From positions 1 through 64,000 of the forward strand of contig JAJVHZ010000022.1 in assembly GCA_022072255.1 (NCBI GenBank): 64,000 bases of DNA, written 5' to 3'. Under the pieces are notes generated by a model. It did not search any database. It worked only from the letters and a program-made list of their open reading frames with translations, and was not told the origin of the DNA. This document shows, in pieces, positions 1 through 9,481 of this stretch (position 1 is its first letter; each line of letters starts with the position of its first letter). The translations under genes were made by a program, and so were the position numbers. Source of the stretch: Gammaproteobacteria bacterium. Its GTDB lineage: Bacteria > Pseudomonadota > Gammaproteobacteria > JAJPIJ01.

Positions 1-1
1 C

Positions 2-127
2 GCGGCCAAGCGCGATCACGCCGCGGCGCGCTACAACTACCTCCTGGACACGCTGCGGCTGAAGCAGGCCGCCGGCACGCTGGCCCCCGCCGACCTCGAC
101 GAGGTCAACGGCTGGCTGGCGAAGTGA
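2..127 (+). CDS. tolC: TolC-family outer-membrane channel protein, C-terminal fragment
   Basis: Only the last 41 codons lie in the window; the start is off the left edge. The reading ends with a helix of the type YNYLLDTLRLKQAAGTL followed by an acidic stretch and W-L-A-K. This matches the C-terminal coiled-coil end of TolC-type type I secretion or efflux outer-membrane channels. The stop codon overlaps the GTG start of the next gene (GTGA). TolC next to waaA is a common arrangement in non-enteric gammaproteobacteria, which supports the call. Which efflux or secretion partner it serves cannot be seen. Confidence 0.75.
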   Translation, partial: AAKRDHAAARYNYLLDTLRLKQAAGTLAPADLDEVNGWLAK

Positions 128-720
128 ACGCCGGCATGGCGGGGGATCGAGGCGTCGAAATCCTCGCACTGACCTGCAATCAGGCTACCAGCCGCCTGGT
201 CGTCATCGACATCCAGGAGAAGCTCGGCGCGGCCATGCCGGAGAAGGTGCTGGCGCGCGTCGTGCGCAACGTCAACCTGCTGCTGACGGCGGCGGATCGG
301 CTCGGCGTCCCGGTCACGGTCTCCGAGCAGTATCCGAAAGGTCTCGGCCCGACCGATGCGCGCGTCGCCGCGGCGATCCCGCCCTCGGCACACCGTTTCG
401 AGAAGACCTGTTTCTCGTGCGCGGACGCGGAGGGTTTTTCTGCCGTGATCGGCGATGCCCGGCGCCGACAGGTGATCCTTGCCGGCATGGAATCGCACGT
501 CTGCGTGCTGCAGACCGCCATGGACCTGCTCGCTGCCGGCTTTCAGCCTTTCGTGATCGAGGATGCCGTGTGCTCTCGCAGGCTCGAGAACTACCAGAAC
601 GCCCTGCAGCGGCTGCGGCGGGCCGGCGTGGTGATCGCGACGGCCGAATCGGTCGTCTTCGAGTGGCTGCGCGATGCCCGCCACGGGCACTTCAAGGCGC
701 TATCGGCAATGGTGCGCTGA
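124..720 (+). CDS. isochorismatase-family cysteine hydrolase
   Basis: 198 aa, the usual size for the isochorismatase/YcaC/nicotinamidase-like family. The fold signatures are present in order: VVIDIQEKL (catalytic Asp 29), FEKTCFS (Lys 94), and AGMESHVCVLQTA (nucleophile Cys 127). These make the Asp-Lys-Cys triad used for amide or ester hydrolysis; the substrate cannot be inferred. The GTG start overlaps the tolC stop, so the two are probably co-transcribed; an alternative ATG lies 12 nt downstream. The 3' end overlaps the convergent waaA by 21 nt. It is a family-level call only. Confidence 0.85.
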   Translation: MNAGMAGDRGVEILALTCNQATSRLVVIDIQEKLGAAMPEKVLARVVRNVNLLLTAADRLGVPVTVSEQYPKGLGPTDARVAAAIPPSAHRFEKTCFSCADAEGFSAVIGDARRRQVILAGMESHVCVLQTAMDLLAAGFQPFVIEDAVCSRRLENYQNALQRLRRAGVVIATAESVVFEWLRDARHGHFKALSAMVR

Positions 721-2004
721 TCCACCCGCCAGGATCTCTTCCAGCCACCTCAGCAGCCTCTCCGCCGCGCCCGAATACTGATCCACGACCGACCGCGCCG
801 CCTCGCCGCGGCGCCGGCAGGCCGCGGGATCCCTCAGCAGGGCGGCGATCTCGGCGGCCAGCATCGCGGCGTCCCCGACGACGGACAGCGCGCCGGCCGC
901 GCGCATCCGCTCGCCGATCCCGGCGAAGTTGAATAGATGCGGCCCGCTCACGATCGGTCGCGACACCGCGGCCGGCTCGAGCAGGTTGTGTCCGCCCACC
1001 GCGACCAGGCTGCCGCCGACGAAGGCCGCATCGGCAGCGCCGTAGAACGGGATCAGCTCACCCAGGGTATCGATCAGATAGACCTGCGTGCCCGGCTCGC
1101 AGTGCTCCCCTGCGGAGCGCCACCGGAATGAAAAGCCGTGCCGATCGATGATCTCGGCCACCTGCCGGGCGCGCACCGGGTGACGCGGCGCCAGCAGCAG
1201 CAGCGCCGACGGCAGCTCACCGCACACGCGCGCATGCGCGGCCAGCACCTGTTCCTCCTCGCCCTCGTGCGTGCTGGCGGCGATCCAGGCGGGACGGCCC
1301 GGCCCGCAGTCGCGGCGGGCCGCCTCGATCCGTGCCGGCAGATCCTCGGCAAGTCTCACGTCGAACTTCAGGCTGCCGATCACGCGCGTGCGCGCGGGTG
1401 GCATGCCCAGCGTCCGGAATCTCTCCGCGTCCGCCTCGCTCTGCGCCGCCACACCGGCCAGATCGCGCAGCATGGCCGCCACCAGCGGACGCAGTCGCGT
1501 GTATCGGCGCCGGGAACGTTCGGAGAGCCGCGCGTTGACCAGGACGGACGGAATACGCCGCCGCGCGCACGCGCGCAGCAGATTGGGCCAGAGCTCCGTC
1601 TCCATGAGCATCAGCAGCGCCGGCCGGGTGCGCCGCAGGAACCGGGCGACGGCGTCAGGCGTGTCGTAGGGGAACCATGCGTGCGAAACCTCCGCGCCGA
1701 ACAGCCGTTGTGCATGTTCCGCGCCGGTGGCGGTCGTCGTCGTCACCAGCAATCGGTGGGCGGGCATCCGTCGGCGCAGACCTGCGACCAGGGGCAGGCT
1801 CGCCTGCACCTCGCCCACCGACACGGCGTGCAGCCAGATGAGCGGCGTGGGGCCCGCACGCGCCGGCGCATGTCCGAAGCGCTCGCCGATCCGGGCGCGG
1901 TAGCCCGGCTGGCTGCGCCCCAGCCACCACAGCCGGAGCAGGAGAAACGGAAGGGCGAGGTAGAGCGAGATCGTGTAGATGCAGCGCAGCGCGGCCGCTA
2001 GCAC
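700..2004 (-). CDS. waaA: 3-deoxy-D-manno-octulosonic acid (Kdo) transferase
   Basis: 434 aa from a GTG start at 2004 (E. coli WaaA is 425). The ORF track extends to 2262, but that part lies inside hldD. An AGGAAAAG ribosome site sits 7 nt before GTG 2004, which decides the start. The protein opens with a membrane anchor (about residues 8-27). It then shows LHAVSVGEVQAS with the catalytic Glu 65, METELWPN, and the GGHNLLEPA region near the C terminus, all typical of the GT30 family. It transfers Kdo from CMP-Kdo to lipid A at the inner membrane. It is last in the hldE-hldD-waaA unit, 13 nt after hldD. Confidence 0.95.
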   Translation of the reverse strand: MLAAALRCIYTISLYLALPFLLLRLWWLGRSQPGYRARIGERFGHAPARAGPTPLIWLHAVSVGEVQASLPLVAGLRRRMPAHRLLVTTTTATGAEHAQRLFGAEVSHAWFPYDTPDAVARFLRRTRPALLMLMETELWPNLLRACARRRIPSVLVNARLSERSRRRYTRLRPLVAAMLRDLAGVAAQSEADAERFRTLGMPPARTRVIGSLKFDVRLAEDLPARIEAARRDCGPGRPAWIAASTHEGEEEQVLAAHARVCGELPSALLLLAPRHPVRARQVAEIIDRHGFSFRWRSAGEHCEPGTQVYLIDTLGELIPFYGAADAAFVGGSLVAVGGHNLLEPAAVSRPIVSGPHLFNFAGIGERMRAAGALSVVGDAAMLAAEIAALLRDPAACRRRGEAARSVVDQYSGAAERLLRWLEEILAGGSAHHCR

Positions 2005-2017
2005 GGGCGGTCTTTTC

Positions 2018-2980
2018 CTAGCGCGCCGACGGCGGTTGACGCTGCAACCAGTCGAGGTAGCCCGGCACGCCCTCCTCCACGCTGCGGAACTGGCCGTGAA
2101 AGCCGGCCGCGCGCAGCTGGGTGAGGTCGGCCTGGGTGTAGCTCTGGTAGCGGCCGACCAGGTGCGGCGGGAACGGCAGGTACTGGATATGACCCTTGTT
2201 GTGCCAGTTGACGACCGCCCGCGCGACGTCGTTGAAGGTCTGGCTGCGGCCGGTGCCGACATTGAAGATGCCCGAGTACGGCGAGTGCAGCCCGAACCAC
2301 AGCGTCACGTCCACCGCGTCGTCGACATGGATGAAGTCGCGGCGCTGTTCGCCGTCGCCGTAGCCGTCGCTGCCCTCGAAAAGCCTGACCGTACGATCCG
2401 TCAGCACCTGTTTGTGGAAGTGCCAGGCCACGCTCGCCATCGATTCCTTGTGCGACTCGCGCGGTCCGTAGACGTTGAAATACCGCATCCCCGCGACCAG
2501 GCTGCCGGCGGAAGGCAGGTGACGACGGACGTACTGATCGAAGAGGAACTTGGAATAGCCATAGGCGTTCAAAGGCGACTCGTTGCGCCGATCCTCGACG
2601 AAGGTCTGCCCGGCGCCGTAGACGGCGGCGCTGGATGCGTACACGAAGCGGATGCCGCGATCCAGGCAATAGTGCAGCAGCGCCTTGGAGTAGGCATAGT
2701 TGTTCTGCATCAGGTAGCGACCGTCCCACTCCGTGGTCGCCGAGCAGGCCCCGAGGTGGAAGATCACCTCGATGGCGCGGGCCTGCCCGGTGGCCTGCTC
2801 CAGCATGCGCAGGAATTCATCCTTGTCGAAGTAATCCAGGTACTCGCAGTCCACGAGATTTCTGAACTTTACCCCGTTCCTGAGGTTGTCGACGACCAGG
2901 ATGTCGGCGCGCCCGTGCTCGTTGAGCGCGCGCACGAGGTTCGACCCGATGAAGCCGGCGCCGCCGGTGACGATGATCAT
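2018..2980 (-). CDS. hldD: ADP-L-glycero-D-manno-heptose 6-epimerase
   Basis: 320 aa. It begins with the NAD(P)-binding Rossmann motif [12 protein letters not shown] and carries the extended-SDR catalytic pair in [12 protein letters not shown] (Tyr and Lys). The family signature NVYGPRE(S/H)HK follows. The enzyme inverts C6 of ADP-D-glycero-manno-heptose, the last step before heptose addition to the LPS inner core. The ATG start overlaps the TGA of hldE (ATGA), so translation is coupled. Pairing with hldE and waaA fixes the role. Confidence 0.96.
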   Translation of the reverse strand: MIIVTGGAGFIGSNLVRALNEHGRADILVVDNLRNGVKFRNLVDCEYLDYFDKDEFLRMLEQATGQARAIEVIFHLGACSATTEWDGRYLMQNNYAYSKALLHYCLDRGIRFVYASSAAVYGAGQTFVEDRRNESPLNAYGYSKFLFDQYVRRHLPSAGSLVAGMRYFNVYGPRESHKESMASVAWHFHKQVLTDRTVRLFEGSDGYGDGEQRRDFIHVDDAVDVTLWFGLHSPYSGIFNVGTGRSQTFNDVARAVVNWHNKGHIQYLPFPPHLVGRYQSYTQADLTQLRAAGFHGQFRSVEEGVPGYLDWLQRQPPSAR

Positions 2981-4419
2981 CCCTCGAGCGCCTTCGCCGC
3001 GCGCGCGGCCTCGATGATGCGGGTGGTCGAATGTCCGGGAATGAAGTCGACGATGACCACCTCGCCGCCGTGCGCCCGCACGCAGTCGCCGCCCGCGATC
3101 TGATCGGGACGATAGTCGCCGCCCTTCACGAGCACGTCGGGGCGGACCTCGCAGATGAGCCGTTCGGGCGTGTCCTCGGTGAACGGCACCACCCAGTCCA
3201 CGGCGGACAGCGCCGCCAGCACCTCCATGCGTTGCGCGAGCGCGTTGACGGGACGGCCCGGCCCCTTCAGCCGCCGCACCGAGTCGTCGTCGTTGACCGC
3301 CACGATCAGGCGATCCCCCTGCCGGCGCGCCTCATCCAGATAGCGGACGTGACCTGCGTGCAGGATGTCGAAACAGCCGTTGGTCATCGCGATGCGCTCG
3401 CCGCGGGAACGTGCCGCGGCGACACCGCGCAGGAGCTGCGCCTCGCCGACCACGCCGAACCCGGCCATCGGCAGCGATTCGTCGGCGGCATGCTCGAGCT
3501 CCTCCGGCGTCACCGAGGCCGCGCCCAGCTTGCCGACGACGATGCCGGCCGCCGTGTTCGCCAGCCGCGTGGCGTGCACGAGGTCGTAACCGGCCGACAT
3601 GGCCGCGGCCAGCACGCCGCACACCGTGTCGCCGGCGCCGGTGACGTCGAAGACATCGCGGGCGCGCGCCGGCATCGCCACCGCCGCGCCGTCGCGCGGG
3701 ACGAGCAGCACGCCGTGCTCGCCGCGGGTCACCAGCACCGCCCCCAGGTCGTGGCGCAGGCACAGTTCGCGGCCGCGCCGCTCGATGGCGCGCTCGTCCT
3801 CGCATGGCCCCGCCACCGCCTCGAACTCCTTCATGTTCGGGGTGATCACGGTCGCGCCCGCGTAGCGGGAGAAATCGGCGGACTTCGGGTCGACCACCAC
3901 ACGCCTGCCCGCCTCTCGCGCCAGCCCGATGAGGCTGCGCGCATCCTGCAGCACGCCCTTGGCGTAATCGGAGAGCACGACGACGTCGGCCTGCGCCAGC
4001 GCCGCCGTGTACGCGCGCGACACTGCCTGGAGATCCAGCCTCGGCCGCGCGTCCTCGAAGTCCAGCCGTATGAGCTGCTGATGCTGGCTCAGGACCCGCA
4101 GCTTGACGATGGTCTGCAGGCCCGGTTGCGCGAGCAGGTGGCAGAGGATGCCGCGATCCGCCAGGCGCGCGCGCAGGGTCTCGCCGTCCCTGTCCGGCCC
4201 GACCGCCCCCACGACGGCGACGGTGGCGCCGAGGCTGCGTATGTTCAGGGCGACGTTGGCCGCACCGCCCGGGCGTTCGTCGTTGTCCGTGACGTGCACC
4301 ACGGGCACGGGCGCCTCCGGCGAGATGCGCTGCGTACTGCCCTGCCAGTATCGGTCTAGAATCACGTCCCCGGCGACGAGAACGCGCGCCGAGGCCAGTG
4401 CCTGCTTGAGAGATTTCAT
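2977..4419 (-). CDS. hldE: bifunctional D-glycero-beta-D-manno-heptose 7-phosphate kinase / 1-phosphate adenylyltransferase
   Basis: 480 aa from the ATG at 4419 (E. coli HldE is 477). The longer ORF start at 4866 runs through the divergent DUF3108 gene and is rejected. The N-terminal PfkB-type kinase shows [12 protein letters not shown] and [11 protein letters not shown]. The C-terminal cytidylyltransferase-like domain begins near residue 345 with [14 protein letters not shown] (HxGH nucleotide-binding motif). Together the two domains phosphorylate heptose-7-P at C1 and adenylylate the product. First gene of the hldE-hldD-waaA operon; transcription starts in the 69 bp gap shared with the divergent gene at 4489. 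Confidence 0.97.
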   Translation of the reverse strand: MKSLKQALASARVLVAGDVILDRYWQGSTQRISPEAPVPVVHVTDNDERPGGAANVALNIRSLGATVAVVGAVGPDRDGETLRARLADRGILCHLLAQPGLQTIVKLRVLSQHQQLIRLDFEDARPRLDLQAVSRAYTAALAQADVVVLSDYAKGVLQDARSLIGLAREAGRRVVVDPKSADFSRYAGATVITPNMKEFEAVAGPCEDERAIERRGRELCLRHDLGAVLVTRGEHGVLLVPRDGAAVAMPARARDVFDVTGAGDTVCGVLAAAMSAGYDLVHATRLANTAAGIVVGKLGAASVTPEELEHAADESLPMAGFGVVGEAQLLRGVAAARSRGERIAMTNGCFDILHAGHVRYLDEARRQGDRLIVAVNDDDSVRRLKGPGRPVNALAQRMEVLAALSAVDWVVPFTEDTPERLICEVRPDVLVKGGDYRPDQIAGGDCVRAHGGEVVIVDFIPGHSTTRIIEAARAAKALEG

Positions 4420-4488
4420 GAACCGCGTGTGCGCCTGCCGAATCCCGGAAACTTCTGTACTGATTGAAAATCTTAACACATCACGACC

Positions 4489-5214
4489 ATGAGCCCGTTG
4501 ACGAGAAATATGTTGTCCCTGAGCGTGGCCACGTGGGCCGTGCTCGCCGCGCCCGCCGGCGGCGCGGCCACGTTCCCGGCGCAGTTCTCCGCCAATTACA
4601 CGGTATCGCTGAACGGTCAGGAGATGGGCGTCATGGCACGCACGGTCAGCAGGCAGGGTCCGCAGGACTACCTGTTCCGCTCGGAACTGAAGGCCACGCA
4701 CGGGCTGTATGCGCTGCTGCGCGTGAAGGTCGTGGAGAGCAGCCGCTGGCGACTCGCCGGCGAGCAGGTTCGGGCCATCGAATACCGCTCCGCACAGACC
4801 GGGCCCAAGCGGCGCGAGTCGACCGCGCGCTTCGACTGGGAGAACATGCTCGTGCACGTCACGCACAAGAGGCAGAACGCGGAGCTGAAGGCCACCCCCG
4901 GGATGCTGGACAAGCTCCTCTACCAGCTGGTCCTGATGCGCGACCTGCAGTCGGGCCGATCGCCCATCCGCTACACCGTCGTGGACGGCAACAAGGTCCG
5001 CAACTACCCGGTCGAGATCATGGGCGAGGAGGACATCGAGACGCCGCTCGGCATGCTGAAGACCGTCAAGGTGCGTTACCGGAAACCCGGCAGCGAGCGC
5101 AGCACCACGCTATGGTGCGCAAAGAGCCTCGGCTTCCTGCCGGTGAAGCTCGACCACTACGAGAAGGAGGGCGAACGCACCTCGGCCCTCATCCGGTCGG
5201 TGAGCGGGCTGTAG
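4489..5214 (+). CDS. DUF3108 domain periplasmic protein
   Basis: 241 aa. A signal peptide is visible (positively charged start, hydrophobic run to about residue 26, then A-A-T-F). The body matches the DUF3108 pattern: ANYTVSLNGQEMG near the mature N terminus, a hallmark Y-x-F-x-S, and a late R-x-x-x-x-WCAKSLGFLPVKLDH. The family is beta-rich and exported; its biochemical role is not established. It is divergent from hldE and convergent with dsbC. Start chosen at the first ATG of the exported reading frame. Confidence 0.8.
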   Translation: MSPLTRNMLSLSVATWAVLAAPAGGAATFPAQFSANYTVSLNGQEMGVMARTVSRQGPQDYLFRSELKATHGLYALLRVKVVESSRWRLAGEQVRAIEYRSAQTGPKRRESTARFDWENMLVHVTHKRQNAELKATPGMLDKLLYQLVLMRDLQSGRSPIRYTVVDGNKVRNYPVEIMGEEDIETPLGMLKTVKVRYRKPGSERSTTLWCAKSLGFLPVKLDHYEKEGERTSALIRSVSGL

Positions 5215-5260
5215 CGCGGGCAAGCCCTGCTTCCCGCGGTCCGGCAGCGGACACCTGGTC

Positions 5261-6004
5261 TCAGGAGGCTCCGCCGCCCGATTCGAAGAACTTGATCAGC
5301 TGCTCGGCAGGGATGTAGCCGCCGAGTTCCTCTCCGGACTCCAGCAGTGTGGTGGGCGTGCCGGAGACCTGCATGGAGTTGCCGAGCTCCCACTCCTCCT
5401 TGACCGGGTTCTCGCAGCTCGCCGCGGCGAGGTGGTTGCCCTTCTTGGCCTCGGTCAGCGCCTGCTTGCGATCGGCGGCGCACCACACCGACACCATCGT
5501 GTCATAGGTCGCCGAGGGCACCCCGGCGCGCGGATACGCGAGGTAGCGTACCGCGATACCGGCCTGGTTCAGCTTCCCGACCTCGCCATGCATCTTGCGG
5601 CAGTAGGCGCAATCGGTGTCGGTGAAGACGTAGACGACGTGCCTGGTCTCGCCCTCCGGGGCAAATTCGATGAGCTTGTCGGCGTCGCTCAGCGACTTCA
5701 GTGCGGCGGCGCGGGCCTGCATCGCCGGTTTGGCCGTGAGGTTCTTCTGCTCCTTGATGTCCATGAGCGTCCCGTCGAACACGTAGCGCGCGTCGGCGCT
5801 CACGTAGATGAGCTTCGCCCCCATCAATACCTCGTACCACCCAGGGACCGGCGCGGGGCGGATCTCGTTGACCTTCAGCCCGGGCACGACCTTGGCGAGC
5901 CGCTCCGTGATGCTGGCCTTGACCTGGGCGTCGTCGTCGGCGAGAGCGGCGACCGTCCATGCGGAGGCGACCAGCAGAACGAGGGGGGATAGGTACTTGC
6001 GCAT
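5261..6004 (-). CDS. dsbC: thiol:disulfide interchange protein DsbC
   Basis: 247 aa from ATG 6004, with AGGAG 8 nt upstream; the ORF track start at 6169 has no site. It has a signal peptide (cleaved near ALA-D, residue 22), an N-terminal dimerisation domain, and a thioredoxin-fold domain with the active site D-C-A-Y-C at 132-135. A GTP cis-proline loop lies near the C terminus. The usual DsbC site is CGYC; CAYC is a conservative change. It isomerises wrong disulfides in the periplasm. In E. coli dsbC follows xerD. Here xerD lies upstream on the same strand with one inverted gene between, which supports the call. Confidence 0.88.
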   Translation of the reverse strand: MRKYLSPLVLLVASAWTVAALADDDAQVKASITERLAKVVPGLKVNEIRPAPVPGWYEVLMGAKLIYVSADARYVFDGTLMDIKEQKNLTAKPAMQARAAALKSLSDADKLIEFAPEGETRHVVYVFTDTDCAYCRKMHGEVGKLNQAGIAVRYLAYPRAGVPSATYDTMVSVWCAADRKQALTEAKKGNHLAAASCENPVKEEWELGNSMQVSGTPTTLLESGEELGGYIPAEQLIKFFESGGGAS

Positions 6005-6186
6005 TGGATGAGCTCCTGCCGCCTTCGACGGCAACGGTTTGAGATGGAAGCAGTAGGCGATCCTATCAGACCGCGCGCGGCGCAGCGCGTTCCCGCGAAC
6101 GGCGCCCGGGTTCGCCGCCCGGGCTCTGGACAAGCCTTGCACCCGACCCGCACACTTTCCCGGAATCACAGGTGGAGGAGGACCCC

Positions 6187-7965
6187 ATGGCGGCCACGAC
6201 TCCCGCCCCGCAGCCGGAGGGCGCGCTCACGCTCGATGCGGTACTGCGCCTGCTGCTGGCCGATCAGATCATCGCCCCGATGCACGTCGAGCAGGTGCGG
6301 GTTGCCGGGCGCGGTGGCCGCGAGGACAGGCATCCGTTCCTCCGCATCGCCGAGATGGGCTGGCAGAGCCAGACCAAGCCCGGTTATCCGATCACCGTGG
6401 AGCGCCTGTCGCGCTGGCTCGCGGGCAGGGTCGGGCTGCCCTACCTGCGCATCGATCCGCTGAAGATCGACGTGCGCGCGGTCACGCGCCTGGTCTCGCA
6501 GGCCTACGCCTCGCGCTTCCGGTTCCTGCCGATTGCGGTCGACGAGCAGTCCGTGACGGTCGCCACCGCCGAGCCCTTCCTGCGCGAGTGGGAGCGCGAG
6601 ATGGCGCGCGTCCTGAAGCGCCGGGTCAAGCGGGTCATCACCAACCCGCAGGACGTGGAGCGCTATCTCGCCGAGTTCTACGGCGTGAGCCATTCGATGG
6701 CCGGCGCCGCGAAGGCCGCGGAAAGGCCGGCGTCCGGCGTCGGCAATTTCGAGCAGCTCACCGAGCTCGGCAAGGTCGGCGAGCCCGACGCCAACGACAA
6801 GCACATCGTCCACCTGGTGGACTGGCTGCTGCAGTTCGCCTTCGAGCAGCGCGCCAGCGACATCCACGTGGAACCGCGCCGCGAGTTCACGCGCGTGCGT
6901 TTCCGCATCGACGGCGTGCTGCACCAGGTGCACGAGATCCCGGCCAACGTCGCCAGCGCGATCACCAGTCGCCTGAAATCCCTGGGCCGCATGGACGTCT
7001 CCGACCGTCGCCGCCCGCAGGACGGCCGCATCAAGACCAAGACGCCTGCCGGCAAGGAGATCGAACTGCGATTGTCCACCATGCCCACGGCCTTCGGCGA
7101 GAAGCTGGTGCTGCGCATCTTCGACCCGGCCGTGCTCAGCCGCAGCTTCGAGGAGCTCGGCTTCAGCAGCCACGATCTCGCCGCCTGGAAGTTCATGACC
7201 GGCCACCCCTACGGATTCATCCTGGTCACCGGACCGACCGGCTCGGGCAAGACCACGACCCTTTATTCCGCGCTGAAGCAGCTCGCCAGACCGGAGATCA
7301 ACGTCTGCACCATCGAGGATCCCATCGAGATGGTCGAGCCGGCCTTCAATCAGATGCAGGTCCAGGCCAGCATCGATGTCGATTTCGCCAGCGGCGTACG
7401 CACGTTGCTGCGGCAGGACCCCGACATCATCATGATCGGGGAGGTCCGCGATCGCGAGACCGCCACGACCGCCATCCAGGCCGCGCTGACCGGCCATCTC
7501 GTGCTCTCCACGCTGCACACCAACGACGCACCGTCGGCCATCACGCGCCTGGTGGACATCGGCGTACCGCCGTTCCTGATCGGCGCCACCCTGCTGGGCG
7601 TGGTCGCGCAGCGGCTGGTCCGCACCCTGTGCCCGCACTGCAAGCAACCGGCGCCGCTGGACGTGAAGGCGTGGCAGAGCCTGGTCGGCGCGAACGCCAT
7701 CCCGCACCCCAAGATCGGCTACCGTGCGGTCGGCTGCGAAGAATGCCGGCAGACGGGCTATCTCGGCCGCACGGGTCTGTACGAGATGCTGACCATGCGC
7801 AGGGAGCTCGCCGCGATGCTGCATGAGGACAACGTCAACGCCGGCCGTCTGCGCGAGGCGGCGTTGCAGCTCGGCATGCGCAGCCTGCGGGTGAGCGGCG
7901 CGGACAAGGTTTCCTCCGGCCTGACGACCATCGAGGAGGTCTTGACCGTGCTCCCGGCGAACTGA
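6187..7965 (+). CDS. GspE/PilB-family secretion or pilus ATPase
   Basis: 592 aa from ATG 6187, preceded by GGAGGA; the GTG at 6172 overlaps that site and is less likely. It has an N-terminal T2SSE_N-like domain (about 1-170). The hexameric ATPase core has Walker A GPTGSGKTTT (from 349), an Asp box, Walker B DPDIIMIGEVRD, and the His box LSTLHTNDAPSAITR. A zinc tetracysteine follows (CPHC from 482, then CEEC). All ATPase residues are intact, so it should power pseudopilus or pilus assembly. No other T2SS or T4P gene is near it, so gspE and pilB cannot be told apart. Confidence 0.88.
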   Translation: MAATTPAPQPEGALTLDAVLRLLLADQIIAPMHVEQVRVAGRGGREDRHPFLRIAEMGWQSQTKPGYPITVERLSRWLAGRVGLPYLRIDPLKIDVRAVTRLVSQAYASRFRFLPIAVDEQSVTVATAEPFLREWEREMARVLKRRVKRVITNPQDVERYLAEFYGVSHSMAGAAKAAERPASGVGNFEQLTELGKVGEPDANDKHIVHLVDWLLQFAFEQRASDIHVEPRREFTRVRFRIDGVLHQVHEIPANVASAITSRLKSLGRMDVSDRRRPQDGRIKTKTPAGKEIELRLSTMPTAFGEKLVLRIFDPAVLSRSFEELGFSSHDLAAWKFMTGHPYGFILVTGPTGSGKTTTLYSALKQLARPEINVCTIEDPIEMVEPAFNQMQVQASIDVDFASGVRTLLRQDPDIIMIGEVRDRETATTAIQAALTGHLVLSTLHTNDAPSAITRLVDIGVPPFLIGATLLGVVAQRLVRTLCPHCKQPAPLDVKAWQSLVGANAIPHPKIGYRAVGCEECRQTGYLGRTGLYEMLTMRRELAAMLHEDNVNAGRLREAALQLGMRSLRVSGADKVSSGLTTIEEVLTVLPAN

Positions 7966-8006
7966 GCGCGGCGATCGCAGTCGGCGAGGCGCGCCCTCCG
8001 CCGCAG

Positions 8007-8930
8007 TCAACCGCGCGGATGATGGCGCGCGTGCAACTCCTTGAGCCGCGCGCGGGCGACGTGGGTGTAGATCTGCGTGGTCGAGATGTTGCTGTGGCCG
8101 AGCAGCATCTGCACGACGCGCAGGTCCGCGCCGTGATTCAGCAGGTGCGTGGCGAAGGCGTGCCGCAGCGTGTGCGGCGACAGGGTGTCGTCGATCCCGG
8201 CCGTCCGCGCATAACGCTTGACGAGATGCCAGAACATCTGCCGCGTCATGGGCTCGCCATGGCGGGTGAGAAACAGGAACGGCGAGGAGGCATTGCCGAG
8301 CAGTTCGGGGCGCGCCGCCTTGAGGTATCGTTGCAGCCACTGCATCGCCTCTTCACCCATGGGCACGAGCCGCTCCTTGCCGCCCTTGCCCGTCACCCGC
8401 AACGCCCCCTGGCGCAGGTTCACCTGCACCCCCGGCAGCCGCACCAGTTCCGATACCCGCAGACCGGTGGCGTACATGAGTTCGAGCATCGCGCGGTCGC
8501 GCAGACCGAGCGGCTGCGCGGTATCCGGAGCGTTCAGCAGTTGCTCCACGCCCGCCTCGGATATCGCCCTGGGCAGCGAACGTCCGAGTCGCGGCGCGGG
8601 CACACCGGTGCTCGGGTCGTGCCCGAGCACGCGTTCCCGCACCAGGTACTGGTAGAAGCGCCGCAGCGTCGAGAGCCGACGCGCGGTGCTCCGCGCCGAG
8701 GCACGCGGATGGCTCGAGAGAAACTCCAGGAGGTGCGCGGAACCCGCGCCGGTGACCGTTACCGCGCGCGGCGCGAGCCAGCGGCAGAATGCGGCGAGGT
8801 CGCCGCGATATGCGGACAGCGTGAGATCGCTCAGACCGCGCTCCACCCAGATGGCATCCAGGAACCGCTCGACCAGGTTATCGGGGTCGGCCCCGGCGGC
8901 GTCGGTGGATGGGGGCGCAGCGGCGGTCAT
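8007..8930 (-). CDS. xerD: site-specific tyrosine recombinase XerD
   Basis: 307 aa from ATG 8930 (E. coli 298). The catalytic set is complete: Arg 158, Lys 182, His 253, Arg 256, His 279, Tyr 288. Their spacing is almost the same as in E. coli XerD (24, 71, 3, 23, 9). The N-terminal SAM-like core-binding domain covers residues 15-105. With XerC it resolves chromosome dimers at dif. It lies between rplS and the dsbC region. XerD rather than XerC is favoured by the dsbC synteny. Confidence 0.9.
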   Translation of the reverse strand: MTAAAPPSTDAAGADPDNLVERFLDAIWVERGLSDLTLSAYRGDLAAFCRWLAPRAVTVTGAGSAHLLEFLSSHPRASARSTARRLSTLRRFYQYLVRERVLGHDPSTGVPAPRLGRSLPRAISEAGVEQLLNAPDTAQPLGLRDRAMLELMYATGLRVSELVRLPGVQVNLRQGALRVTGKGGKERLVPMGEEAMQWLQRYLKAARPELLGNASSPFLFLTRHGEPMTRQMFWHLVKRYARTAGIDDTLSPHTLRHAFATHLLNHGADLRVVQMLLGHSNISTTQIYTHVARARLKELHARHHPRG

Positions 8931-9044
8931 GCGATCGCAGGCGTGGCCTGGAAGCGAAAACGGGAGACGCCGTGCCGGCATCCCCCGCTGCGGGTGCATC
9001 GCATTGCTGACACCGGTGGAGGTGTCGGCGCAACGCCGGTCGTG

Positions 9045-9410
9045 TTACTCGGCCTTGTCCTTGCTCACGATGCGCTCCTTGATGCGCGCCGCCTTGCCGC
9101 GCAGGTCGCGCATGTAATAGAGCTTGGCCTGGCGCACGTGGCCGCGGCGCTTGACGGTGATCTCGCTGACGGTCGGGCTGTAGGTGCGGAACACGCGCTC
9201 CACACCCTCGCCGTGGGAGATCTTGCGGACCGTGAACGAGGAGTTCAGCCCCCGGTTGCGCTTGCCGATGACCACGCCCTCGAATGCCTGCAGGCGCTCG
9301 CGGTCGCCTTCCTTCACCTTCACCTGCACGACGACCACGTCGCCGGGGCGAAACTCCGGCACTTCGCGGTTCATCTGCTCTTTTTCGATCTGCTCGATCA
9401 CCTTGCTCAT
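9045..9410 (-). CDS. rplS: 50S ribosomal protein L19
   Basis: 121 aa, typical length (E. coli 115). It contains the L19 signatures [33 protein letters not shown] and [11 protein letters not shown]. Last gene of the rpsP-rimM-trmD-rplS operon, 71 nt after trmD. It sits at the 30S-50S interface of the ribosome. A GACACC/GGTGTC inverted repeat follows the stop but has no T-run, so I do not call it a terminator. Confidence 0.98.
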   Translation of the reverse strand: MSKVIEQIEKEQMNREVPEFRPGDVVVVQVKVKEGDRERLQAFEGVVIGKRNRGLNSSFTVRKISHGEGVERVFRTYSPTVSEITVKRRGHVRQAKLYYMRDLRGKAARIKERIVSKDKAE

Positions 9411-9481
9411 GGCGTCTTCCTCTCAACTCTGTCGTCACTGCCAAGTCTCTGCTCCGTGCTGCCGCGCGCGCCGGCACTGCA

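Noticed and set aside
5215-5260. GC-rich hairpin between the convergent DUF3108 and dsbC genes as a terminator
   Set aside because: Imperfect pairing and no T-run.
6166-8340. 724-aa minus-strand ORF opposite the GspE-type ATPase gene
   Set aside because: Antisense shadow; the plus-strand gene has all ATPase motifs and a ribosome site.
8990-9044. GACACC/GGTGTC inverted repeat after rplS as a terminator
   Set aside because: No T-run on either strand follows the stem.
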